A program made the position numbers and the translations under genes. From the NCBI GenBank assembly GCA_045577475.1, contig JAZNIM010000033.1, positions 1 to 10,780 on the forward strand: DNA of 10,780 bases, given 5' to 3'. A model generated the notes under the pieces. The model was not told the DNA's origin and ran no database searches. It saw only the letters and a list, made by a program, of their open reading frames with translations. Positions 1 through 7,589 of the stretch are shown here, piece by piece; positions within the stretch are counted from its first letter, which is position 1, and each line of letters opens with the position of its first letter. The stretch is from UMGS1387 sp045577475. GTDB taxonomy: Bacteria > Bacillota > Clostridia > Oscillospirales > CAG-382.

Positions 1-3000
1 TAAACGGCAGTGATGTTGATGAAAGCACCAGCCTCATCTCATGGACTGCAGTTTTAAACCCTGCTCGTCCCACTGAAAGCTACGGTGAAAATATTACAGA
101 GCCCGGTGAAAACAATGTTTTCACTTTGGTCAACAACGACGTTGAAGCAAATGCTGCTGAAGGTGATTTTTCAGAAGAGCTTTGCAGATCCTTCCCTGCA
201 TATCTAAAGGGTCAGAAGATTACAACAAGCGCATATAATACCGATAACGCATACCTTTTTAACGGTGTCTGCAACGTTGCTCCTATCCTGATGCTAACAA
301 ATCATATGACTTAACCTACAAAGTAGACGACATTGAGCTTTACTACCTTGCACCGGTTAAGGTTACATTCAACAACGGCGGTGTTGAGGGTGCGGAATTT
401 TCCGGAGACAGCACTGAGTTTTATATCAACAACGGTGCTTCAATAAAGCCGTCCGACTACAAGTATTCCAACACATCCGACAAGCTCTTTACAGGCTGGG
501 TTGACCAGAACGGCAATACTGTTTGGGGTACTGTTAATCCTACAGAGGATTTAGTACTTACAGCTCAGTGGATTGATGCTTACAGCAATGACTACGGTAC
601 TCTCGTTGCTACCATCGACTTTGAAAAGTATGCTTTGGGTACAACTGTAAATTCAGCAACTTGTTTTGACCTTTCCACAATTGGTACTGTTCCCGATAAT
701 CTTCCGGAAGGCTTCCCTGCAACGATTTACTTTTCACACAGCGGTGCAAGTGCAAGTATCGTAGGAACCGAACAAGACAAGCACTTCTCTCTTTATGCGA
801 ACAGAAAAAATAGTACATCAAAGCAGAGCTGGCCTCGTATCATGTTCAGATCATCCACTAACGATAAAGACGGTGAAAACCTCTTCCCCGAAGGTGAATA
901 CACCTTTATCTGGACTCTTAAGCAGGACACCGTAAACAGCGATAACTGTACAATCAGCACAACAGGTCACAACATTTACCACTGGCATCCTGAATTGAAA
1001 ACCTACAATGAAATGAACGGCGGCTTTAACAAGAAAGCTGTAGCAAACATGAGCACATCCGAAAAAGAAGGTTGGTACACAAGCATGGGTATCGCTTCAA
1101 GACTTTTCGGTGAAAGCATGACACTTTCCGATGCAAGCACATATGACAACGCAGGCGGAGATACTCTCAATTACAGAAACATCAACTTCTCAGGTTACGC
1201 AGCATTCCAGGCAATGCCTACACTCACCGCAGTCAAGGCTGACGATGACACTGCTGCAACAAAGACTTATTCATATGAAGGATACACACTTCTTGACAAC
1301 GTAAAGCTTTACTACAAAGCTCCCGTTAATGTTACATTCGTAGACCCCAAGGGATACGGTACAGATTTACCTGATGTTACAAAAGTAAAGCCCAGTGTAT
1401 CCGTTACTCTTCCCACTCTCACAACAGACAGAGCAAACACACGTATGATGGGCTGGTCTTTGGAAGAAGACGGTGACGTTATCTCAGGCTCTTTCATTCC
1501 TACAGGCGATACAACACTTTACGCTGTATGGTCTGAAGCTGAAAATCATCCCGAATACGGTAAGACGATTTTCAATATTGACTTTGAAAATTCAAAAGAT
1601 TTTTCAAACACTGCATTATACAAACACGGTTATGTTAATGCCGACGACGAGAAAGCTACAAAATGGTATATGAACAGCGGCGGTTTTGCCGGTGGCAGCC
1701 TTGCAATCTACGGCGAAAACAAGGACGGCGTGATTGTATGGAAGAACGGCGAAAAGGTTGAAACCGAAGGCGTTACCGACTACACTGTTGTTAACAAGTT
1801 CCTTGGTGCAAACGGTGCTACAAGCACAAATCCCCAGTTTGTTCCTACCACACCGTACGACCCTAATACTTCAAACTTTGATGTGCTTGCTCCCAAGGGC
1901 TACTTCACCCTTTCAACACGTACAGCTTACCACAAGGATGCAAGCTACTCACACACAATCAGCAACACCACATCCTATCAGTTCAGACATTACACTTATG
2001 CTTGGAAGGATAAGGAAAACTCCGATGCAACTGTTTACAAGCACGACTCATTATTGACAACCAAGAGCATACTGAATGAAAAATTCGGCGACAACATTTG
2101 GAAAACGAAAATTGATGCTAACTATCAGAAAGATAAGGACTTCAATGTATCATCAATTACAATCACCGAAAAGATTGACGGTGTTAATACAAATGTTACC
2201 TACAATGACATAAAGGAAACCGGAAGTTTATTCCGTTTCCTTGTTTACTTCTCTTACAGCAACAGAACAGAAAATGCCGTTAAAGACTTATTTAAGGTAG
2301 ATGACCTTGTTCTCTACTGGAAGCCTTACACAGCAAACCTTACCATTGACATGGTTGAAGACAACGGTCTTACACTTGAAGGTCTTACAGACTATGACAC
2401 AATGAACATTGTTGATCTCTCCGCAATTCTCGACGACAATGATAACAAGGTATTCAACGGCAGAATCTTCAAGGGTCTTTCAAAGACACAGGGCGGCGAA
2501 GTACTTACCGAAGACTTCTACCTCACAGAGGACACAACCCTTTACGCACTATGGAGTGACGACTACTCAGGTACTATTCCCACAACAAGCACCGAAAACT
2601 CCATCAGAACAGACTCTTACCACGGCATCCGCTTCAAGGCAAGCGTTCTCACACAGCAGAGAGAGGTTGCAGAAGAATACGGCTTTATCGTAACAAGAGC
2701 TTCCATTCTTGACACGCTCGATCTTGAATATACAGGTCTTAACTTCAACATGCCTGAAAAGACATTTGCAAGCGGTGCAGCTTACAACAAGGCTGAAGGC
2801 ATTGACTTCAAGTATGATGTAACAGCTGAAGAAATCTTCTTCACAGGCGTATTTGTCGGCGTTCCTGCTACAAAGGCAAACTACACAGAAGAAATCGTTG
2901 CACGTCCTTACATCAAATATGCTGACGGCAAGTACTACTACGGAGCTCCTCACGGCAGAACTATTCTCAGCGTTGCCGAAGCAATCCGTGATGCGGGCTA

Positions 3001-3670
3001 TCCCGACATGAGCGAAGCGGCTATCGAAAAGGTAAAGGACATTCTTGAAATCTGCGGCGTTCCCAACGAAAAGAATGCAATTCTTACGGTTAACGGCGAC
3101 AACGGTCAGCTCTACGGCTCTGTAAAGGCAGACGGCATTTCATCTCAGCAGAATGGCAATGTAAAGATTTCAATTGTTGACGACCCGTTAAACTCCGGAA
3201 AAGGAAATGTTTTGTTTGTGGACGGTAAAGATTTGGGCGGCAGCACATCTAATCCTCACAATTACATTTGGTTCACAAACATTGGCTTTAAGCCCGGTGC
3301 AACCTACACAATTTCCTACGACGTTCTTGCACACCGCTACGATGCAGCCGGCATGGATATTTGCGATGAAACAGTATTTGCATCGGATATTCTTTCAAAA
3401 ACAGGCGGTTCTGCTAACTGCTGGTACACAGATTCATCAACAGGAAGTTCAGTTAATCAGACCGGCACTCTTGGATATACCGCTTACACAGATAAGTGGG
3501 TAACCGTGACTAAGACGATTACACTCAGCGAAACACTTGACACAACCAAGGATCACCGCTTCGGTATTTATGTATCACCCAGAGCAAGAACCGCAATAGA
3601 GGGCGAAGTTGCTCAGTACGCAAGAAGCATTTATCTTGACAACATTTCAATTGTTGAAGTAACAGAATAA
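1..3670 (+). CDS. Large secreted modular protein with InlB B-type repeats, 3' part, one frameshift
   Basis: This is the C-terminal part of a very large extracellular protein; its start, and any signal peptide, lie left of the window. Reading begins in the frame of position 3 and is open to a stop at 312-314. The homologous reading continues in the frame of position 2 (open from 263) to TAA at 3668-3670. A single missing base near 283 reconciles the two. The order of parts is: end of a jelly-roll-like module, B-repeat (353-571), a second module opening with a V-A-T-I-D-F-E motif near 605, B-repeat (1324-1531), a third module opening with an I-D-F-E motif near 1575, B-repeat (2341-2554), a conserved domain (about 2560-3000) with a R-P-Y-I-K-Y motif, and a CBM4/9-like beta-sandwich (about 3085-3667) ending Y-L-D-N-I-S-I-V-E-V. 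Each jelly-roll module ends in a D-x-(I/V/L)-x-L-Y-(Y/W) strand. No LPXTG signal or dockerin is seen at the C-terminus. Glycan or surface binding is an inference from these folds; no catalytic domain is visible. A TTG at 635 is an internal leucine codon and not the true start. Confidence 0.8.
263..314 (+). other. Frameshift zone inside the large surface protein
   Basis: The upstream frame (position 3) gives protein-like sequence to about 283 and then ends at TAA 312-314. The downstream frame (position 2) has a stop at 260-262 and then reads through into the D-D-I-E-L-Y-Y strand that matches the ends of the later modules. The join lies at G-C-T-C-C|T-A-T-C-C around 280-287. Restoring one base there would give V-A-P-Y-P-D-A-N-K. 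It could be a true mutation or an assembly error. Confidence 0.7.
353..571 (+). repeat. InlB B-type (Listeria-Bacteroides) repeat 1
   Basis: This protein repeat begins with V-K-V-T-F and contains F-T-G-W-V-D, ending in the L-T-A-Q-W motif. The pattern V-x-F ... G-W ... (L/Y)-x-x-W is the hallmark of the Listeria-Bacteroides repeat family. It is the first of three visible copies and follows the frameshift zone. Confidence 0.75.
1324..1531 (+). repeat. InlB B-type (Listeria-Bacteroides) repeat 2
   Basis: It begins V-N-V-T-F, carries M-M-G-W-S in the middle and ends T-T-L-Y-A-V-W. It is about 960 bases downstream of the first copy, measured between the terminal Trp codons. This shows that the jelly-roll plus B-repeat unit is the duplicated block. 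Confidence 0.8.
2341..2554 (+). repeat. InlB B-type (Listeria-Bacteroides) repeat 3, diverged
   Basis: It begins after A-N-L-T-I-D and ends T-T-L-Y-A-L-W. The central G-W is replaced by K-G-L-S, so this copy is the most diverged. It lies 1023 bases after the second copy and is the last repeat before the C-terminal domains. Confidence 0.65.
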
Positions 3671-3690
3671 CAAATCGCATCTCTACCCTT

Positions 3691-3718
3691 CACTCCCCTT
3701 TTTGGGGAGTGTTTTTTT
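3691..3718 (+). terminator. Rho-independent terminator of the large surface protein gene
   Basis: The arms CACTCCCC (3691-3698) and GGGGAGTG (3704-3711) form a perfect 8-bp stem with a loop of five T, followed by seven T at 3712-3718. It lies 20 bases after the stop codon at 3670. Confidence 0.93.
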
Positions 3719-3740
3719 GCCTTTGCAGATTGCGACAAAC

Positions 3741-3769
3741 AAAAAAAGGAACTACTTTAAATCGTTCCT
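3741..3769 (-). terminator. Second, weaker terminator for the minus-strand genes
   Basis: Read on the minus strand, AGGAAC and GTTCCT (3764-3769 and 3747-3752) form a short stem of 6 bp followed by a run of T (the A run 3741-3747). It sits behind the stronger terminator at 3790-3825 and would act as a backup that stops protease transcripts before they enter the convergent gene. Confidence 0.55.
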
Positions 3770-3789
3770 CGCAAATAATATTCGCTTAT

Positions 3790-3825
3790 AAAAAAATTGG
3801 AGCTGTACCAAACCGATACAGCTCC
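3790..3825 (-). terminator. Rho-independent terminator of the protease gene
   Basis: The arms GGAGCTGTA (3799-3807) and TACAGCTCC (3817-3825) form a perfect 9-bp stem with a 9-base loop. On the minus strand the stem is followed by AA and seven T (the A run 3790-3796). It lies 20 bases past the stop codon of the protease gene. Confidence 0.9.
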
Positions 3826-3844
3826 TTGTTGTTATTCATCAATT

Positions 3845-5455
3845 TTATTCTTCAACCGTTACCGTCCTGACAGGATGTATAAGCGGCTTCATTTTATCGG
3901 AAAGCATGGTGTACTTGACCTTACCCAACATTCCGTTGGAGGTAAATGAGATTTCCATCGACTCATCAGCTCCGAGAATAGCAGGTATAATCCTTATGGA
4001 ATTCAATTTATTTATACCATCAGCATTTGAAAAATGGTTATACAAAACAACGCTTCCGAAATTAACCTCTTTCGTTGAACTTAGATTTGTAAGGTACACT
4101 GATGTGTTATCGCCGTATATCTGTTCATCCGGAGGTGACATGTAAAAGCCGTAACCTTTATACTTATTATTGAGTATGAAGTTTAACAGTGCCTTTACGT
4201 CAAGCATACCTGCACCCCAATATGTTGAGCCTTGAGTTTCAGTGATATAGGAAGCATTCGCCGTAAATTTCAAAGCAAGTTCAAATTGTGCCGGCTTGAT
4301 TTCAGGCATAATGCATTTTGCAAGTGCAGCCGCTGCTGCAACATAAGGACATGCAAAGGAGGTTCCTGTATTTATCACAACACCTGCGTTTGTCTTGTTA
4401 AGAGAATACACACTTGTTCCGGGTGCTGCAATATCAACTCTGTCGTTATGCTGAGATGTTGACCTGATTATGTAAGTGCTTCCGCTTTTTTCTGCGTTTC
4501 CTACGCTTACAACAGTATCAATGGAGGCAGGATACATATAGGAAGTACCGCCGCCGTTTCCTGCCGCCGCCACAACAATAGCACCTTTACTGATAACATG
4601 AGCGACCGCACTTTGCAACTGAGATGAATTGGTAGGTGTACCAAGACTCATATTAATGACATCGCAGTCATAAATATCAACTGCATCCTTCATTGCCTGA
4701 ATGGCATAGGACATATCAACGCTGCTGCCCTGACAAACCTTAAAGGGCACAATTGTTGCTCTATGAGCAAGTCCTACCGTTGCAAGATTATTACTTTGTG
4801 CCGCTATAATTCCCGAAACAAAAGTGCCATGTCCTAAATCATCAACGGTATCCGTCGGGTCATAAACCTCAATTACTTCACCGTTTTCATCAGTTACTTC
4901 TTCAGGTGCATAATTTTTACCTTCCACAAGGCAGTGAAGCAAATCATTATGAGGATATACGCCCGAGTCAATAACCGCAACACGCACATCCTTACCGAAT
5001 ATACCGGCATTCCAAGCGTAGTTGGAATTGATAGCCTTATGTCCCCATTGGCTTGAAAAATAGGGGTTTGCCGTATAATCGTAGCCAAAAAGTTCCATCA
5101 TTATATTAGGCTCATAGTATTCAACAAGACCTGCATCAATAAGCTGCTGCAAGGTTTCTTCATCCTCAACCTTTATCATTCCTATTTCGGGAATTAAAGA
5201 AGTTGTATTACATACATTTTCATCAACAAATTCCACGACTTCTTCGCCGAGAAGATTACCCGGCACTCCCTCACTGAAAAGTGCACCGTCACCTTCAGCC
5301 GTTTCTGTTTTATTGACAAGTGTTACTATATATCCGGGTGCTCTCTCAACCGACTCATCAAAAACATAGCCTGTTTCTGCCCCATCAGCAAAAGCTCCAA
5401 GAGAAAGCAAAGCTGTAGCTATAAGCGTAATTAAAACGACCTTATTTTTTCGCAC
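3845..5455 (-). CDS. Secreted subtilisin-family (S8) serine protease
   Basis: This 536-residue protein is a secreted endopeptidase of the subtilase family. Residues 1-23 look like a Sec signal peptide (M-R-K-N-K, a hydrophobic stretch, then A-F-A-D). Residues of about 38-122 are a propeptide, with an I9-like opening strand G-Y-I-V-T-L and a later V-E-Y-Y-E-P-N. The catalytic triad is complete: Asp163 in V-I-D-S-G, His209 in G-H-G-T and Ser366 in G-T-S-F-A. Asn300 in A-A-G-N is the oxyanion residue. About 110 residues after the catalytic domain (430-536) look like a beta-sandwich of unknown role. No LPXTG or other wall anchor is visible. The start is GTG at 5455, chosen because AGAGGTGA lies about 5 bases upstream and no ATG is available. 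Transcription should start at the promoter at 5479-5507 and end at 3790-3825. Substrates are unknown. Confidence 0.92.
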   Translation of the reverse strand: MRKNKVVLITLIATALLSLGAFADGAETGYVFDESVERAPGYIVTLVNKTETAEGDGALFSEGVPGNLLGEEVVEFVDENVCNTTSLIPEIGMIKVEDEETLQQLIDAGLVEYYEPNIMMELFGYDYTANPYFSSQWGHKAINSNYAWNAGIFGKDVRVAVIDSGVYPHNDLLHCLVEGKNYAPEEVTDENGEVIEVYDPTDTVDDLGHGTFVSGIIAAQSNNLATVGLAHRATIVPFKVCQGSSVDMSYAIQAMKDAVDIYDCDVINMSLGTPTNSSQLQSAVAHVISKGAIVVAAAGNGGGTSYMYPASIDTVVSVGNAEKSGSTYIIRSTSQHNDRVDIAAPGTSVYSLNKTNAGVVINTGTSFACPYVAAAAALAKCIMPEIKPAQFELALKFTANASYITETQGSTYWGAGMLDVKALLNFILNNKYKGYGFYMSPPDEQIYGDNTSVYLTNLSSTKEVNFGSVVLYNHFSNADGINKLNSIRIIPAILGADESMEISFTSNGMLGKVKYTMLSDKMKPLIHPVRTVTVEE

Positions 5456-5478
5456 AAAATCACCTCTATCACATCTAC

Positions 5479-5507
5479 ATTATACAACAAACATCAACAT
5501 TTGTCAA
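5479..5507 (-). promoter_or_regulatory. Consensus sigma-A promoter of the protease gene
   Basis: On the minus strand, TTGACA (5502-5507) and TATAAT (5479-5484) are separated by exactly 17 bases, the full consensus. The leader to the GTG start would be only about 17 nt. The -35 box begins 22 bases past the stop codon of the LOG gene, so the protease is not dependent on it. Confidence 0.9.
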
Positions 5508-5528
5508 CAATGCCGTGAAGGTAAATAA

Positions 5529-6131
5529 TTACTTTGTGTTTTCTTGTGACTGCACATTTATATGTCGGAGTCCCGCAACATCCACGTCCTCCTGCTTATA
5601 CGCTTCAAGGTAGCTTATAAGCTCATCTGCATTATCATATACACGATACAGTCCTCGGAGCTTTTCTCCCGCAAACTTTTCTTTTATCATTTTATCAAGC
5701 ATAGCACAAAGCTCGTCATAGTATCCGTTTACATTATAGACTACAACCGCTTTTTTATGGCGTGCAAGCTGTTTAAGTGTGATTATCTCAAAGAACTCAT
5801 CCATAGTACCGACGCCGCCGGGAGTAATTACAAATGCATCGGAATACTCTTCAAGAAGCTGTTTTCTTTCCCTCATGGTTTCTGTACCCACAAGCCTTGT
5901 ACAATGCTCAAAAAGAATTCCGTCAACATTAAAAAACGTGGGGGCAATTCCGATTATTTCACCGCCGTATTTATATGCTCCCCTTGCCGCCGCACCCATA
6001 CAGCCACCTGCTCCGCCGCCGAAGACAAGGGTATGGTTTCGTTTTGCCATTTCCTCGCCAAGCTTTTCCACACTGTCAAGGTATGTTTTGTTTATTTCGT
6101 TACTTGCTGCTCCGTAGATGCATATGTTCAT
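5529..6131 (-). CDS. LOG-family (TIGR00730) phosphoribohydrolase
   Basis: This 200-residue protein has the Rossmann-like fold of the LOG family. Characterised members hydrolyse cytokinin riboside 5'-monophosphates, or act on AMP-like nucleotides, to release the base and ribose 5-phosphate; the bacterial substrate is often not known. The visible signatures are the glycine-rich loop G-G-G-A-G-G-C-M-G (38-46), the M-R-E-R-K motif (86-90) with the family's catalytic Arg at 89, and P-G-G-V-G-T-M-D-E (104-112) with the catalytic Glu at 112. The length fits a single-domain LOG protein. The last 20 residues are a polar tail. It is cytoplasmic, with no signal or membrane segment. The start is ATG at 6131, preceded by AAAGGCGG about 8 bases upstream. 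It has its own promoter at 6159-6186 and is 73 bases from the protease gene with no clear terminator between, so read-through is possible. Confidence 0.9.
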   Translation of the reverse strand: MNICIYGAASNEINKTYLDSVEKLGEEMAKRNHTLVFGGGAGGCMGAAARGAYKYGGEIIGIAPTFFNVDGILFEHCTRLVGTETMRERKQLLEEYSDAFVITPGGVGTMDEFFEIITLKQLARHKKAVVVYNVNGYYDELCAMLDKMIKEKFAGEKLRGLYRVYDNADELISYLEAYKQEDVDVAGLRHINVQSQENTK

Positions 6132-6158
6132 TTGGATTACCGCCTTTCTTTTGGTTAT

Positions 6159-6186
6159 ATTATAACAGATTTGGTGGGTTTGTCAA
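6159..6186 (-). promoter_or_regulatory. Sigma-A promoter of the LOG gene
   Basis: On the minus strand, TTGACA (6181-6186) and TATAAT (6159-6164) are separated by 16 bases. The leader to the ATG is about 20 nt. The promoter lies between the gene and the insertion sequence, so the element (starting about 68 bases further) leaves it intact. Confidence 0.88.
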
Positions 6187-6253
6187 TAAGGATAAATTGG
6201 CGAAAAAAATGAGAGGTATATTTGAATCACCCTAATAATCACCCCAAAGCTAT

Positions 6254-6298
6254 TGTGCCCCAATTTGTACGGACAGCACAAAAAACACCCCTATGGTA
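6254..6298. repeat. Left inverted repeat of the insertion sequence
   Basis: It contains ACGGACA at 6269-6275, an A-rich stretch, and CTATGGTA at 6291-6298. All three elements recur in the same order, inverted, at the other end of the element. The outermost bases match poorly. Confidence 0.7.
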
Positions 6299-6312
6299 GG
6301 TAATATTAAAAT

Positions 6313-7167
6313 TTAAGCAATATACTGACTTCGTTTTTCAAGCGGGGTCAGTTTTGTTTTTGTTTGTATTCTTTCTTGGTTGTAGAAACGAATGTATTCA
6401 TCTATGAGGAGGCGAGCCTCCTCATAGCTTTTGAGCTTAACACGATTTATGCACTCGGATTTTAGAATTGAAAAGAAATTTTCCGCCATTGCGTTGTCAT
6501 AAGGATTTCCTCTACTTGACATTGACGGCGTTATGTTGTAAAATTGTGTTAGCTTAAAATATGCTTGAGATGTGTATTGAAAGCCTTGGTCACTGTGGAG
6601 CTGCAACTCTGCAGTGACTTTTTCCTTTCTTTTGGCTGCTTTTATTGTGTCTAAAACAAGTTTAACGGTTTGTTGCGTTCCTGTTTTGTATGCCACAATG
6701 CTGTTGTCATACAAATCTCGGATGATAGAAAGGTAAAGCACACCTTGCTTTGTGTGTATATATGAAATGTCGGTTGCCCACTTTTGATTTGGTCTGTAAG
6801 CAGCAAAATCTTGTTTCCATAAATTTTGATACCTGTGAAGGTGTTCAGTATACTTGTAGAATCTTCGTCTTCTGATAACGGACAGCAAGTTGTATTTCTG
6901 CATAACACGAAGCACGGTTTTTGGATTCTTGTGTATACCGTTTCTTTCAAGCCAGATATATACTCGGCGGTATCCATATGTCTTACCGTTCTTATCTTGA
7001 CATTCCTTTATCTTTTCTGCAAGAGGTAAATCTTTCGCCGGTATATCCATTCGTTTGACATAGTCATAGTAACCGCTTCTTGATACCTTGAAGAACCGGC
7101 ACATTTCACTTATTCCGTATTTATCCTTGTGACGGTAGATTGCCATATATTTTACAACAGGTCTCAC
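6313..7167 (-). CDS. IS3-family transposase orfB (DDE catalytic subunit)
   Basis: This 284-residue protein is the catalytic half of an IS3 transposase. Residues 1-60 are the helix-turn-helix region typical of this group (H-T-H_21-like), and the integrase core follows. The acidic triad is present: Asp133 in A-T-D-I-S-Y, Asp193 in H-S-D-Q-G and Glu229 in N-A-M-A-E-N, with 35 residues between the last two. The GTG start at 7167 overlaps the TGA of orfA (7166-7164), the -1 overlap expected for a programmed frameshift fusion. In IS3 elements orfB usually works as an orfAB fusion protein. The copy looks intact, but the broken orfA makes autonomous transposition doubtful. Confidence 0.93.
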   Translation of the reverse strand: MRPVVKYMAIYRHKDKYGISEMCRFFKVSRSGYYDYVKRMDIPAKDLPLAEKIKECQDKNGKTYGYRRVYIWLERNGIHKNPKTVLRVMQKYNLLSVIRRRRFYKYTEHLHRYQNLWKQDFAAYRPNQKWATDISYIHTKQGVLYLSIIRDLYDNSIVAYKTGTQQTVKLVLDTIKAAKRKEKVTAELQLHSDQGFQYTSQAYFKLTQFYNITPSMSSRGNPYDNAMAENFFSILKSECINRVKLKSYEEARLLIDEYIRFYNQERIQTKTKLTPLEKRSQYIA

Positions 7168-7485
7168 TTCCTTTCTGTGAGAGAGAGGAAATCCCGCATC
7201 AATTCATTTTCCATTTCCAAGCTCTTGATTTTAGCATCTTTGCGAGCAAGTATATACTTCAGTTCTGCAACCTTGTACATAGTCCTTTGGCGGTCTTCCT
7301 TTTCTTTTTAATGCAATTCCTGCTTCCAATTTTCGTTGGCTTCGGTTATGTCTTTTGATAAACCCTTTTATTTGTTCTTTGCTCATCCCTAAGCGTTCCG
7401 CTATTTCTTGTCTTGTAAACCCTTTTTCTCTCATTTCCAATATTTCTTTTTCGTATTCTTTGATATGTCTGTAACTTCTTGGCAT
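7164..7485 (-). pseudogene. Frameshifted IS3-family orfA (DNA-binding subunit)
   Basis: The first 68 residues, from the ATG at 7485, give the usual helix-turn-helix of this IS3 orfA group (E-I-A-E-R-L-G-M-S-K). The reading then runs into a short tail and stops at 7231-7233. The expected rest of the protein, a leucine-zipper-like coil K-V-A-E-L-K-Y-I-L-A-R-K ending L-T-E-R-K before TGA at 7166-7164, is intact in the +1 frame from about 7280. One extra base, or two missing, near 7281 explains it. The ribosome-binding site AGGAGG (7493-7498) is 7 bases from the start. Because of the shift, the 5' part of orfA and orfB are now in the same frame, but with stops between them. Confidence 0.85.
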
Positions 7486-7492
7486 AAAAATT

Positions 7493-7534
7493 CCTCCTAT
7501 GATATTTTATACCATAGGAGGGTTCTTTTTTCTA
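7493..7534 (-). promoter_or_regulatory. orfA promoter nested in a hairpin that covers the orfA ribosome-binding site
   Basis: The arms CCTCCTATG and CATAGGAGG (7493-7501 and 7513-7521) form a perfect 9-bp stem. The 3' arm on the minus strand contains AGGAGG, the orfA ribosome-binding site. The loop holds a -10 box TATAAA (7506-7511), with a possible -35 TAGAAA (7529-7534) at 17-base spacing. A transcript from this promoter would start near 7499 and lack the 5' arm, leaving the site free. A transcript entering from outside would carry both arms. Confidence 0.6.
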
Positions 7535-7560
7535 TTGTCCGTTTTTACTGGACTTGTTCA
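7510..7560. repeat. Right inverted repeat of the insertion sequence
   Basis: It contains TACCATAG (7510-7517) and TGTCCGT (7536-7542), the inverted counterparts of the left-end blocks. The outer limit is uncertain; CA at 7559-7560 is the best fit for a TG/CA terminus. Confidence 0.65.
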
Positions 7561-7589
7561 ATTTACGGGTGGATATTTATTTTTATATT

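Larger units (their letters stand above)
6254..7560 (-). mobile_element. IS3-family insertion sequence, IS150-like, about 1.3 kb
   Basis: It carries orfA and orfB on the minus strand in the usual IS3 order. Imperfect inverted repeats frame it, sharing an ACGGACA core and a C-T-A-T-G-G-T-A block. The exact ends are not settled. The left end may start at TGTG (6254) and the right end may be the CA at 7559-7560, the TG/CA termini expected for the family. I saw no convincing target duplication in the flanks. The element sits in intergenic DNA, about 30 bases past the stop of the small membrane-protein gene. Confidence 0.85.

Noticed and set aside
5562..6235. Open frames on the plus strand opposite the LOG gene
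   Set aside because: They have no ribosome-binding sites or recognisable motifs and lie fully opposite a well-supported gene.
6225..6244. Direct repeat AATCACCC just left of the insertion sequence
   Set aside because: The two 8-base copies are both on the same side of the element, so this is not a target duplication, and it is short enough to be chance.
6241..6312. Terminator for orfB in the left end of the insertion sequence
   Set aside because: There is a T run on the minus strand, but the stem before it is only about four pairs.
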